Shown here one piece after another: positions 9,889 through 22,760 of a stretch of 64,000 nt of DNA. The notes under the pieces were generated by a model. It was not told where the DNA came from and did not search any database. It worked only from the letters and a program-made list of their open reading frames with translations. Position numbers and translations under genes: made by a program. The stretch is from Erythrobasidium yunnanense (taxonomy: Eukaryota; Basidiomycota; Cystobasidiomycetes; Erythrobasidiales; Erythrobasidiaceae): NCBI GenBank assembly GCA_001600175.1, contig BCJC01000001.1:620001-684000 (forward strand), read 5' to 3'. The number at the start of each line of letters is the position of its first letter. Within the stretch, counting starts at the first letter, position 1.

Positions 9889-12185
9889 ATGGATATTGAC
9901 GATGAAGAGCTTCATCTACTACAAAGTCAGCAGATGCTGCTGTTTTCTGGCCAGGTTTGGAGCCGGTCCGACGATGAGCTACTGCTGGAGCCAGATAGTG
10001 AAGACGGCGAAGAACGACATGTCCTTATCGAAGATAGTGACGAGCAGTCCCAGCTATCACTAGGCATCGAGCATTCGCCGCCCGCGTCCAGTCTGCCTGG
10101 TCGACCAGACGCCAGCTCAGCTTTCAGCCAGGACAGAGCCAGATATGCAAGCGACAGTGAACACCTCATAGAATCGGAAGAGGACGAAGGGGACGCCGAC
10201 GTCGAAGATGATCGAGAAATGGAACTTCTCGAGCTCTCAGACGACCAGGAGGGCCTGGTTCTGTCAGATCAAGATGAGCTTCAGCACGATGTAAAAGCTG
10301 TCCAGATTACAGCGCCTTCTCATACCAGCCACGGTGTACTGCAAGAGGTCCTAGATGGGTTGGAAACGTCAAAGCTCGTCATTCCAGACGATGCTACAGG
10401 CGCAGAGCGGCGGTCAGTGAAGCGACTCGCACAATGCATTATTGAAAGCTGATTCACTTTCACCTCTAGTCAACTCATTATCCAAGGACTGCAGAACCTG
10501 GCCCTTTCGTTCCTGCTGCAACTCACGCTGTCCACTACCCTAGCATCTGGCGTGCAAGACTCGGCTCACAATAGCTATGTCAGCGACCCCGCAGATGCTT
10601 CAGACGACAGTAACGCCGAGCTGGGCAACGCGTTGCCCAAGAAACAGAAAACAATCCCGCGACCCAGCTACAAGCCCATCAAGCTGCGGTTTGGCAAACG
10701 TAAGACTTCGTAAGTTTGACATAAAGCCTTCTCGACAATGATACCTGACGAGCTCTGTAAATCAGCATACCAACAAAGAGACAATCCGCGGTCACGGATG
10801 ATGAGGAAGACCCTCCAAATACGGAAGCACCCTCTGGTGCCTTGCGAAGCGTTATCTTTCCTACGAGCCGACACGCATCTCGTACTATCGGTAAGGTTTG
10901 AGCGAAGAGGCAGGCTGTCGCTTGCTCTAATTCTGGATCTCCTGTTAAACAGCGCATACTCTTCGGGTAGCCGAGATCGCGAAGGATGCCCTCGACGCTG
11001 ATCGAACGGTCACTCTGCGGTAAAGATTCTCTATCTCTGCTTATTGACCGATACTGACATTCGCGATTGGCTAGCGACATCTACTATCGTGACGTTGCCT
11101 TGTTTGGCACCCAGCATAAAGTTAACTCGGTATGTCACGGATATGGTCACATGTGAATTAAGCTGATGCCTCAACAGGTTGCATTGACCCTGGCGAATAC
11201 TCTAAGAATCCGCCGATCCGATCTCAACATTGTCGCCGCTTCGAAAGGTCTCGCTCATGGTCACTTGAAGTTTGTAGCGAAGGACGGATCAGAGACTGAC
11301 TGTATGTCGAAGGAGGTGCGTATCGGGGAAGCTGCAATCCGAACCCGACTAAGAAGCGACCAGGGCTGTCTGATTCCGCCCAAGGAAGAGATAGCTAGCA
11401 TAGTCGTGCCATCCGACCTTCGCTTTATACTCATTGTGGAGAAAGATGTAGGTGAAAAGACTGAACGTCCCGACTGGTGCGATTTAGCTGACTCGTTCTC
11501 TCCAGGCCGTCTTCAGACCGCTGGCAAACAGCGAGTTCAGCAACGATCCAGTCCTGGGCAAATCAGTTCTGATCACCGGCAAAGGGTATCCCGATATGTC
11601 TACACGCGAGCTAGCCCATCGGCTAGGAGAAGAATTATCACACAGGTCTGTCCTCTTGTGCAATACATCGTAAGCTTCGGCTAACATTCATAGCCAGCGT
11701 CCCCATTCTATGCTTAGTTGATGGCGATCCTCATGGCGTCGAGATCTTTCTCAACTACAGAGACGGCTCGAAAGCAATGCAAGGCGACGAGGGTAACCTG
11801 ACATGCCCACGACTTCAATGGCTAGGCGTCTCCGCCGAAGACATGCGAGAGTAAGCAATGAAACATTGTCTGAGATATGTATGACTAAGTCGGGTGTCCC
11901 AGGGCGGGCGTCGACCGCGAATATTTACTGCCGTTGACCGAACGCGACATAAGCAAGACATACAGGATGCTGGATCGCGACCTGGACGCCGAACTTCAGT
12001 GGGTCGGTTCATCCTCTTGCGAACTGGGACGCTGATGACAACAACACAGACGAGAGCTATGCCACATGCTACACAGTCGCAAAAAGGCGGAGATTCAGAT
12101 TCTAGGACAGACTTCTGAGAACGGGAATAGCACTACAGATGGATTGCTAGAGTATCTGCGAAGGAAGATAGTGCGCTTTCTGTAA
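9889..12185 (+). CDS. SPO11: Spo11, meiotic double-strand-break transesterase
   Basis: Ten exons (9889-10412, 10470-10709, 10766-10890, 10953-11019, 11075-11129, 11178-11447, 11506-11645, 11698-11850, 11903-11998, 12050-12185) join in phase to about 601 aa. LRDIYYRDVALFGTQ carries the catalytic tyrosine of the Spo11/TopoVIA winged helix. The Toprim part follows, with LIVEKDAVFRPL, LITGKGYPD, ELAHRL and LVDGDPHGVEIF (the conserved Glu and the D-x-D type metal site). The C-terminus shows the usual helices (EYLLPLTERDISK, RELCHML). The first roughly 170 residues are acidic and low-complexity, longer than the short N-terminus of yeast Spo11 (398 aa). Spo11 makes the DNA breaks that start meiotic recombination. 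All catalytic parts seem present, so the gene should be working. Confidence 0.92.
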
Positions 12186-12606
12186 GATGTAGATGTAGAT
12201 CATCTGTCCCGACTTTCTTCTGCCTTTTCATCTCACCTTCACTTCGTATCGAGCACCTACAGCAGCATGAAGCACGGCAATACAGTACGCAGAACAGATC
12301 TGTCGACAGCAAGACATGCTTGTTCCTTTCTTGCTGTGCCAAAGTCCGCTCAAATGCGCGGCTCGTGATGCTCCAGCTGTAGCTTACCGCGAACAACACC
12401 GATAGCAAGCATTGGCGGTCTGAAACCAAATCAAGATTGTGATCTGGCCTTGACAAACGTCTGCACAACATGCGATCCAAAGATATTCCAATCTTGCCCA
12501 TCCCAGAAGCCTGAGAATGTTTCAGAGGTTTCGCTGCCTGCCCATACAGCAACTGAAGCTCTGCGAGACTGTGTGAAGCTCGATACGATAGCGACAACGT
12601 AGCGAC
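12186..12606. promoter_or_regulatory. SPO11 3' flank and RhoGEF promoter
   Basis: No gene is supported here. The minus-strand open frame at 12133-12645 has no family resemblance and overlaps the 3' end of SPO11. Confidence 0.4.
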
Positions 12607-15600
12607 ATGAGCCGTCATGGCGGGCCGGCCACGATATATCGACACGGCAGCAACAATTTCCGACCCAAGAATGTCGATATTACGCAGCAGCCCGTCGAAG
12701 AGGCGCCTAGTCTAAGCTCAAGGCGTAAAGTGAAGAAAGCTGTGTCTCGGGTAAGCGTTATCTGTGTTGAGTGTTTACACCGAGACATTCCTGACTGTAT
12801 GACTTCGCAGGTGCCGGAGTATCGCCTTCCCGCATCGTCTTCGATTGAACAGCTATCTAGACATGCTCAAACGTATTCAACACCTCAATCCGCCCCGAGA
12901 ATGCCTAGTCTAGCTTCGACACCGAACGGAAGTCGACAACCTTTGGGAGCGACTAAGGCGCCGCAAGGAGGCGAAAGGTTACAGAAGCAAAGGTCCACGT
13001 ACACTATCACCAGTGCTAAAGTCACAAAAGCTGCGGCACGCGTCAATCCTGTCAAAGTCTCCATCGCCAGCTTGCGCGAAGCGGCATACAGCCCAGTGCT
13101 GGAAGCAAAGTCACCATCCATACAGCAAGAACCTCATGTACATGCAGAGGATGCTCGAGTCAGCCCTTCAACCCAGACCGCGACTCGCTCGGATGCCTCA
13201 GCTCGCTTCGAGGCATTCCTGACACGAACAGGCCGTGCAGACAGCGCTTCGAAGGGCAATCCTCACGAAGTTTACGCTAGCCGGAGACGAAGCCAGTCTC
13301 TCAGCAGACTGCAGAGTCGCCCCCTTCCATCTACTACGATACTTGACGATCGGAAGGACTCGCTGGATACGGACTTCCTGGTACAATTCATCAAAGATCA
13401 TCAGTTGGCTCCTGAACTGGCTGCTGCTGTACAGAAGGAACTCAGTGGCGGGCAATCACCGCCATGCGATCCATCAGACTCTCCCCTTTCGAAGGCGACA
13501 TCGACACTCGGCCAAACAGTCGTTTCAGCATCGAGAACTCCTCAACAACCATCGTCAGTATCAGCAAAAAGTCCGCTTCTCTCCCCCGCTGGAAAGCCTC
13601 CACGCCCACCTCGTTCCGAGAGAAGAGTCTCACATTCTCCGGTCATACCGTCACCTATGATACCGCCAGATAGAGAAGTACACGACAGTTCTTGCGCTGT
13701 TACCGAAAGTCAGGGTGTCCCCGCAACTTCCATGGCTCGCAAATTATCGACGGGCAGTCAAGGCAAACGCGACAGCAGAGGCCAGATCCGCCGAGATAGA
13801 TACAGCTCTGCAACGGATAGCAAAGCGCAAAGTCGAACTCCACCAACTGCGCACTTCGCTCGAACGTTCGGATCGCCTCACTCTGAAGAGATTGCTCAAG
13901 CCATCGCAGTCGTCGAACAAGGACAGGAGCAGGAAGACTTCGAGCGGGACAGGCGGCTATCGAGTCTCCTACGAGGTCTAGGCATTCAAGGTGCTGGAGG
14001 ACCAGTATCAGACAGACAGACGGTGCCAAGGCGCAAGAGCAGGGAATCAGCCTACTTCCCGAGGGAGGCGGCCGACGAGGACTTGTGGTCTGCTCACGAA
14101 AGGCAGAGGACCAACGAGAGAGAAGTCGAGGCCAAGGCTGGCCGCCGCTCAACCGATGCGACTGTCCATCGCCCACCTAGCCTGCCTCGCCGGTCGAGTA
14201 GGCGGTCAAGCAACAATCTCAAGCGCAAGGGCAGTCAACGTTCAAGTATGGGCACGCATACGGACGGTCGCAGAGATAGCCAACGCACGAGCCTTGGCTT
14301 GGCCGACTCCGTACTGGCAAGCATTCTGCCCAGCCTCGATTCTGCCTATAGGGCAAGTCTAGGTCATGCAGAACAACGGAGTAGCATGAACATCTCCGAC
14401 TCTGTGCTGGCTAGTATCTTGGCTTCAGAGTCTTTCTGCCTACCACGTGGAGCTCGCCTGAGCATGGAGCAGATTGCTGCTCGTTTGAGCGTCGAAGTGA
14501 CCAACGCACTCAAGCGTCACAGTCAAGCCAGTAGCGAACGTTATCACCGGGATTCGGCAGCTCAACGGAGTCGATCTGAAGTCAGCTTACAGCCATCCAT
14601 GGAAAGGGACACCTTCCTATACAGCAGTACAGAAGAATTCGTACCCTCTGCTCATTTGGTGATCGACGAGCCGGAGGAAATGTGGGAGGAGCAGCAATTC
14701 ATCGTAGCACCCCTAGATGAGGAGCAGCAATACAGTAATGCCTTGTTCGGGGACAGCTGGAAGCCCAATACCGACGACGTAATACTGCAAGAGGAAGTCG
14801 CTGAAGCAGACTATACCAATGCCGGAGAATTCACCTTCGGCAGCATCTATCCCGAAGAGTCATTCTACACCGAGACCCAACCACCGCCCATTCAGTCTTT
14901 TGAAGAAATCGATTTGTCATTAAACGAGCAGGAAGAACGCAACCCTTTTTACTCTTCCCTCCCGGCTGAACCTCAGGATCCAGACCCGACTTCAGTACGA
15001 TCACCTCAGTCTGAAGCGGAAGCCACTGCCGAGACCGAATACCAGGAACCTCTGGCTTCACTCCCTCCTCCTATACAGACCGCGACACCGCGTGACGAAG
15101 AAGCTGGCCCTCCAGAATCCGCCAACCCCTTGCGGCGAAAGCGGACATTGTCGACAAACTATCTACAGAGATTATCAAGTACCTTCGCTTCTTCATCTAG
15201 CAGCAAGACATCTCGCTCAGGTAGAAAGCGGCTTCCCAGCATATTCGGAAGCTTATCCAGCAAGACACTTGCCAGCGGTCCAGATCAGGAAGTCGCATCG
15301 CTTCGTGCGGTCTCTCCGGTGCCAAGTGTAGCGTCTGTTGTCGCAGCTCAGCCCCAAGCTGCCGCAAAACGAAAGAGGGCGCTAACTGGCCCTGCTCGAC
15401 TTATCGACATTGCCAATGCCGTCACCAACAGCCCGTCCTTCTCGCAATTGGGTGCACGGGAGGCCGAGCAGCAGCCTCTTAGTCAAGTTCCTATGTGCGA
15501 CAATACATGGCGAGCGACTATACCGGGAGCTATGCTGCAGGAGTTGATTAGGGTTCATACGCCTCAAGAGTTGCAGCGTCAGGAAGTCATATGGGAGCTC

Positions 15601-17728
15601 TGCCAGACGGAGGAATCGTTCGTGACCGGCCTAAGAGGCGTCATCAAAGTGTTCTCCAGCCCGCTCAGAGACCAGCAAGGGTGCTGGATCAGCGGGATAC
15701 CCGTAATGGTCACTCGACTATTTGGCTGGCTGGATGACATCGTCTTCTTTCATTCTCACCTTCAAGCCGTACTTACGAGAACTCGTTCTGCACAAGGCCT
15801 ATTAACGATAAGGATAGCCGAGGCCGTTCTCCCTATGATACCTCGCCTGGAGATACATCAAGCATATCTCTCGAGGTTCGAGCAAGTAACGCGAGCGATA
15901 GAAGACATGATACTTGCGCCAGAGAGCGAGTTCGGCGAATTCGTACGGATGCAGCAGGCTTTACCGGAGTGCGGTTCGATGACGTTGTCAAGCTTCCTGC
16001 TGAAGCCTGTACAGCGCCTCATGAAGTATCCTCTATTCTTCAAGGTGAGTTATACTGGCGCGTATACCCTCGACACATAGCTGACTATGGCATTCTAGCA
16101 ACTATGCCAACTCACGCCTCCGGCTCATCCAGACTTCGAGGCTACATCTGTATTGTACCGAATCACAGATGATCTCATTCGCGCCATGCAGGAAGTGAAA
16201 GCAAGAGAAGAAGACTATGAACGTATCTGCTCACTGGTCCGAAAGATACACGGATTGCCAACAGGAATGGAAATCGGTAAACGGGACAGGCGCTTGCTCG
16301 CATCTGGGCCTCTCAAGCAGGTCCATCTCACCGAAAGGGATATGCACGCTTTGGCAAGAGAGGACATTCATACCAGTATGTATGGCGCCTCGCCGGGTGC
16401 CGATTCTGGCGTTTTCATCTCACCACGACCTGCCTCCATCTACTCTGAAGCATCTTCATCTGGACTATCAGAAGGTAGAGGATACGCGCTCTCTCCTGCC
16501 TCCGTCAGTTCTGGTAGCACTAGGCCCAACTCGATCAACTCTTCCTTGAGACCCGAGTCTATGCTTTCGTACTCCAGCGCTCTCAGTGGCGATTCGTACG
16601 CAACGATGTCGTCAGCGTCTACACTGCACCCCCAATACCAGGGTGGCAATCTTTCCGGGTTGTCTCCCAGCTCATCCGTGTCAACAGCATATACTCCACA
16701 TCAAGGCAATCGCCGTATACTGAAGGCCAGGGGAAAGGAGACAGCTATTCAGATCTTCGTCTTCTCGGATTTGGTTGTCTTTGCGACTAGGCAAGCAGAG
16801 GGCTTCCGTATCAAAAGCGGGAAGCGCCAGGCTGCGAAGGAAGAGAGAAGTGTCAAGTATCGCGTCGTCTCAGATTGGGGTGTTGCCAAAATCATTGGTA
16901 TACGAGATCTAACTGGCCGAACCGGTGAGTTATGTCTTTGCAGCTCGAATCGCTGCAGCAAGGCTAAGTTCTCTCTTCTGCACAGATCACGACAATCTGC
17001 TACAACTAGATTTGCTGCCGATCTGGTCAGATAAGGAAGTCACGCAGTCTTCTCTTTGGAACGCTGCTATGGCCACAAGCATCCTCATCAGCGTACCAGT
17101 AGCTACATCATCTAGGCCAGAGGCTAAAGATAGAGAGCTACACTACTACTACCTCGAAGCCCTGGAACAATCATACGTGTCCTCGCTAAAATCGCTATCG
17201 TTCTCGAAGGAATCGTCTGCATCTTCACAGGCCTTGCCTGGCGCTGGCAGAAACGGCGACTCTCATTATGTTCTACCTCGCTCAGCTTCCGAAAGGGAGA
17301 AAACGCGATATCGAGATAACGAAGATCCTGCTGCACGTCGGGCGAGGGAAGCGGAGGACGAGCAGGAGGAAAGGCAGTGGTGGTCCGCCAGGCTGAAGAA
17401 GGTGCAGCAGGAGATGGAAGAAACTGGATCAGATCCTATGCAAGACGCAATATCAGACGATCTCAGCCAGCATGTCCGGGCGGAAGAGCTTCGCCAGGCT
17501 GAAGAGCGCAAGCAAGTGATCCTGATGGAGGCAAGCAAGCGGCTGGAGCGCAAAATGAGCAGCAACTCACTCCGTGTCGGTTTAGCCATAAGTTACGATG
17601 ATGAAGAGAGGCAGGGACAGCAACGGGGTTTGCAAATGTCTCAACAGTCCGTCTTGGATCGCGCCGCGAACCCTGCGACCCAAATCAACAGCAGACTTGC
17701 GGTCTCTGCAATCAGACGACCTCGCTGA
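12607..17728 (+). CDS. Rho guanine-nucleotide exchange factor (DH-PH, 1,648 aa)
   Basis: Four exons: 12607-12750, 12811-16044, 16099-16924 and 16986-17728. The first intron (60 nt, GTAAGC...TTCGCAG) is a multiple of three and would be read through without a stop. About 960 residues of Ser/Arg/Pro-rich disordered sequence precede a DH domain at about 965-1175: QRQEVIWELCQTEESFV (first DH helix), MILAPESEFGEFVRM and SFLLKPVQRLMKYPLFFK (the most conserved DH helix). After a Ser-rich insert, a PH domain lies near 1330-1460 with AIQIFVFSDLVVFATRQ. The tail is charged and coiled-coil-like. It would activate a Rho-type GTPase (Rho1 or Cdc42; not decidable) at the cell cortex. ADSVLASIL(P/A)S is repeated near residues 560-610 (LADSVLASILPS, SDSVLASILAS), a short internal repeat of unknown role. 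Confidence 0.9.
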
Positions 17729-18175
17729 TTCGACGATAGCCTCACCAAGATATCTTCCCTGTTTGACGGTCTGGCAGTCTTTTCCTTTTACTTTCATTTT
17801 CTGGATTCCTTTCTGGATTCGCCTTTTCTTTCGCACTTCTTTCCTGTTGAAGACAGTGTTGGCCTCTTTAAGTGAATTGTTATATCTAGCGGGTATAATG
17901 CTAGCGTATATTTGGCCGATAACGCGTAAAGAGGCGCCTCGTTCTCGCGAGCGGTGCTGCTGTGCTTCGTGTCGGGACTGTTCTGCCTACCTTGCTCTAC
18001 TGCTGCGTACATTTGCACGTCTATCCGCACTTGTTTTGCATCGGACCTACTCCTCGACCTTTTGGCGTGATTCCAACCACTTCAGTTTCGCCGTCAAGAC
18101 ATACACGAACTACGACGCTGTCTACACGAGTCTAAGGATCAGGCCGAGGCTGCATTAACACCCAAAGGCGTGGTG
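17729..18175. promoter_or_regulatory. Promoter region of the hybrid histidine kinase gene
   Basis: Pyrimidine-rich, with runs such as TCTTTTCCTTTTACTTTC near 17780-17800. No gene was recognised. It must carry the 3' flank of the RhoGEF and the 5' region of the kinase. Confidence 0.4.
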
Positions 18176-21100
18176 ATGCTCCCGGCGCTTTCGCCCTTTT
18201 CAGACGACGGAAACAGCACAGATTCAAGCAGTGCCAGGCCTCGGCTGGCGTCTTACGATAGCTCGACAACTTCTGTAACATCTGCGTCGACTGCCGCATC
18301 GCCCTGGACTCCAAACGACCTCGCAATGTCCACTCCCGCTGCCTCAGCCCTGGCTGGAGGATCTGGCAACAAAAGCAGGCCGTTCGCAACTATGGTCCTA
18401 GGCCTGCTGACCGCTCTCGAGGCTGATCCTCAACATGCTGCAACATCCCTGCATACTGCGACTCACGGCAAAGGAGCTGGCGCGCTAGACTTTGGTGTGT
18501 CTGCGGAACAGGCACCGGTAGAAATGGACGCTGTTCTGGCTAGCATAACGCGAATCGCAGAGAGACTCGCCAAAGCAGAGAGTGGTGCTGGCCGTCACTT
18601 TACGAATGCCAACGCCCACCACGACAATGGCACGAGGTCGCCAGCAGAATCCCCCGTTCCCTTCAACCACGAAGCTGTCAGCAGGCTGATTGGCCTACAA
18701 CCCTCTTCTACCGCGTCGCAACCACATCCTATAACGACAGATTCTTTATCGCCGTCCCTCCAGCCGAAACAAGCTGAAGTATCGCCAGTCGCATCGCTCG
18801 CAACAGAATCTTCAGACGGAAACCCGAATCGGCCTTCAGCAGAACAGGAACTCAAACAGCTCAAGGCCCAGATCAAGGACTTTGCTCGTGTCTGTAAAGC
18901 TGTCGCGAGAGGAGATCTTTCGCAGAAAGTGGAAGTTAATGTACAGGGAGAAGACTTGCGGGAGCTCAAGGAAGACATCAACGGTATGGTAGAGAAGTTG
19001 ACTACGTTCGCAAACGAAGGTGGGTCTTCGTAATTAGAGTCTACTTGGCTGTGCGTACTCAACAGTCGCTTCTATCTAGTCACTCGCGTATCCTTGGATG
19101 TAGGCACGAAGGGCAAGCTCGGAGGACAAGCTGTTGTGCAAGGTGTTGAAGGCACTTGGCAAGAGCTTACCGCAGTAGTCAACAAGCTAGCTGAAAACTT
19201 GACCACACAAGTCAGAGTGAGTAGCTGTCAGAATACATCGAAAAGCAATTCAGGCTAAAGCCCTATCGTGCACTACAGTCCATCGCAGAAGTCACCAAAG
19301 CTGTAGCGAAGGGAGATTTAAGCAGGAAGATCGAGATCGAGGCCGATGGTGAAATAGCCGAGCTCAAGACTACGATAAATATTATGGTGAGCACGCAGGA
19401 ATATCTACGAGCTGCCTGATGCTGATAGTGACCGTATCAGGTGGACCAACTTCGCAATTTCGCTGTCGAGGTCATCCGAGTTTCCGTCGAAGTAGGCACG
19501 GAAGGCAAATTGGGCGGCAGTGCTCGTGTTGAGAACGTCGAAGGTACATGGCGAGAGATCACAGACTGCGTCAACAACATGGCGTCAAACCTTACCAACC
19601 AAGTGCGAGCGATCGCGAAAGTCACGGAAGCTGTAGCGGCCGGAGATCTGGATAGAACCATCGATGTCGATGCGAAAGGAGAGATTCTGGCATTGAAGGA
19701 GACGGTCAATAATATGGTTAGACAACTCAGGACGTTCGGATCTGAAGTGACAAGAGTCGCGCTTGAAGTAGGAACGGAAGGCAAACTCGGAGGAAGCGCT
19801 AGAGTCGAGAAGTAAGCATTGCTTTCCCTTGGACAATGAACAGTTTGCTAACACCTGTGTGCAAAAGCGTACGGGGTACCTGGAAAGAGCTTACCGACAA
19901 CGTCAACCAGATGGCCAAGAATCTTACCGATCAAGTCCGATCTATAGCAAGAGTAACGAAAGCAGTCGCCGATGGAGACCTTACCAAGAAGATCACCGTC
20001 GATGCCAAGGGCGAGATCCTCGACTTGAAGCTGACGGTCAACTCAATGGTCGACAGTTTGCGCATATTCGCAGAGGAAGTCACCAGAGTCGCAAAGGAAG
20101 TAGGCACAGACGGAGTCTTGGGCGGTGAAGCTAAGGTTGCAGGAGTCAGCGGCGAATGGAGAGGCCTGACGGACTCTGTAAACACAATGTCCAGGAGGGT
20201 GCGTCGGGCATGATCAATTGGAAAGTCGCGTAGCTGAAGTTGCAATCTCGCAGATTACCGAGCAAGTCAGAAGCATAGCTGTTGCAACTGTAAGTGACAG
20301 AAAGAGCTACTCAGATCCTCATAAACTAATATCAATATCGCTCATAGACGGCGGTAGCTTCAGGAGATCTTCGCGTCAAGGTCGATATTGAGGCTGCAGG
20401 AGAGATTGCTGCACTCTGCACGACCATCAACGATATGATAGACCGCTTGTCCATCTTCGCTGCCGAAGTGACCAGAGTCGCACATGAAGTCGGCACGAAA
20501 GGAAACCTAGGAGTGACAGCCAAGGTCGACAACATCGACGGAACATGGCAAGAAATCACAAGCAACGTCAACACTATGGCTCTCAACCTTACTTCGCAAG
20601 TCAGAGCATTCGCTCAAATCTCGGCTGCTGCGACAGAAGGAGACTTCAGCTCGTTTGTGACTGTCGAAGCATCTGGAGAGATGGACTCGCTCAAGACAAA
20701 GATCAACCAAATGGTCTTCTCTTTGAGAGAGTCTCTGCAGAAGAACACGGCCGCAAGAGAAGCTGCAGAATTGGCCAATCGAAGCAAATCCGAGTTCTTG
20801 GCGAATATGGTAAGCCCATGCGCTTATGAGCTGTGAACGACAGCTGATAAATGTAACAACCAGTCCCACGAAATCCGAACACCCATGAACGGCATCATTG
20901 GAATGACTGGTGTTACGCTTGAAACGGAACTTACGAGAGCTCAGCGAGAAAATCTGATGATTGTATCGACAATGGCAAACTCTCTGCTTCTTATCATTGA
21001 TGACATATTGGATATCTCGAAGAGTAAGTTTGCAGCTGTTCCGTCAATTTACGCTCGCTAAACGATTTCGACTTTCAGTCGAGGCCGGTCGCATGACGAT

Positions 21101-22760
21101 GGAAGAGATCCCGTACTCTCTACGCTCAGCCGTCTTTGGCGTCTTGAAGACATTAGCCGTCAAGGCTTCCCAAAACAAGCTTGATCTACTCTACAAGATT
21201 GAAGGCAAGATTCCCGATTTCCTTATTGGCGATCCTTTCCGCTTGCGCCAAGTTATTACGAACTTGGTTGGAAACGCCGTCAAGTTCACTACGAAAGGAA
21301 GGGTGGCACTCTCTGTGCGACTGGCGGGCGAAGACGAACATGGAAACTTCATGCTGGAATTCTGTGTCGCCGATACCGGAATCGGCATCAAGGCGGATAA
21401 ATTGAGCATCATCTTCGATACGTTTGCACAAGCAGATGGATCTACCACCAGGGTGCGTCCTTGCCTTCAGTCATGCGATGCTTCAGCTGATAGCAGTACC
21501 GCAGAAATATGGAGGAACCGGTCTCGGTCTGACGATCTCGAAGCGCCTTGTCAACTTGATGGGCGGTGATCTTTGGGTAAAGAGTGAATACGGCAAGGGT
21601 TCCCAGTTCTTCTTCACCACAAAAGCGCGTCGCGGAAACTGGTCTTTGGACCAAGTTCGGCAGAAAATGATCATCTCGCATCCTGGTCGACGAATCCTGC
21701 ATATTGAAACATTGGGACAAGATACGAGTATTGCAGAAGCTGTGCAGGCTTGTGGACTGCATTCCGTGCATGTCAACTCGATTGAAGAGGCGTGCGAGCA
21801 GAAGGGTCTCTTTGATTCAGTACTTGTGGACCAGACGGACCTAGTGGAGAGAGTTAGAGAGGTGGAAAGTCTGAGATATATCCCGCTGGTCCTCATCAGC
21901 ACGCATATTGCGGAATTAAACTTAAAGGAGGCGCTTGATAACGTAGGTCTCATCATTGACCATTTCTGAGTATGATACTGACTCTTGACATTTCGCAGGG
22001 CATCGCATCATGCATGGAATTACCGACAGATCCCAATGACTTCGCCAATGCCATCACTCCAGCATTGGAGACGAGCAACCGCAATCCTGCAGATTTGAAT
22101 GGCGAGAAGTCATACAAGATTTTGTTGGCAGAAGATAACGTCGTCAATCAGAAGGTCGCGCTCAAATTCTTGGAGTCGGCCAATCATCGTGTGTCCGTCG
22201 TCGAGAATGGAGCGCTCGCTGTGGAGGCTATCAAGAAGAACGATTATGATTTGTGAGTAATGTCGGGCCTGCTTGATGCTCTGAATGCTTACTGACAATG
22301 CTGGGCACCTTGTTACCTCGTTTCTTTATACATCTATACAGAATATGTAGGTCGCATCTCAAGTCAGATACATTGGTGAACCAGCTGACGTTCTCATCTT
22401 TGACACACACAGTAATGGATCTTTCGATGCCCTTCATGGGAGGAATCGAAGCTACAAGCCTAGTGCGACACTGGGAGCAGTCGAATGGCCTCGAACGGAT
22501 GCCCATCATTGCTCTAACAGCACATGCCATGATAGGCGATCGCGAGAAGTGGTGGGTCAGACCTATCTGCCTACTATACCGCTCTTAAGATACTGACGAT
22601 CTGCTCTGTGCCTTATTCTCCGTGTGGCAAATCACTTGCTTCGTGCAGCATTTCTGTCGGTATGGACGAATACCTTACAAAACCGCTCCGCAAGCCCGAT
22701 CTACTGTCTATGATCAAGCAAGTCGTCAATGCACGCAGTCGGCGCTTGGCCGCTGTTTGA
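18176..22760 (+). CDS. NIK1: Group III hybrid histidine kinase (Nik1/Os-1 type), 14 exons
   Basis: Exons: 18176-19019, 19080-19216, 19279-19386, 19441-19811, 19868-20198, 20254-20289, 20348-20809, 20864-21023, 21079-21452, 21505-21942, 21999-22252, 22342-22346, 22413-22551, 22649-22760; about 1,256 aa in one phase. After a disordered N-terminus come tandem HAMP units (recurring EVTRV-x3-VGT-GKLGG, GTW-x-E-T, AVA-GDL), typical of osmosensing group III kinases. The H box [16 protein letters not shown] (His about 765) follows, then the ATPase boxes [15 protein letters not shown] and [15 protein letters not shown]. The receiver has [26 protein letters not shown] (Asp about 1176) and YLTKPL. It signals through Ypd1 to the Hog1 pathway and is the class associated with dicarboximide and phenylpyrrole fungicides. 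Exon 12 is only 5 nt and completes the strand before the phospho-Asp. The protein is soluble, with no membrane segment seen. Confidence 0.95.
22342..22346 (+). other. NIK1: 5-nt microexon of the histidine kinase gene
   Basis: The exon AATAT sits between ...CTATACAG and GTAGGT... . Exon 11 ends in phase 2 (TT), and exon 13 begins TA-ATG-GAT. Only inclusion of these 5 nt gives Leu-Ile-Leu-Met-Asp-Leu, the receiver strand leading to the phospho-acceptor Asp. Joining exon 11 directly to exon 13 would shift the frame. Confidence 0.8.

Noticed and set aside
12751-12810. In-frame read-through of the first RhoGEF intron as coding
   Set aside because: It has perfect donor and acceptor consensus (GTAAGC...TTCGCAG), a CTGACT branch-like site and a length typical of introns here, so splicing is preferred.
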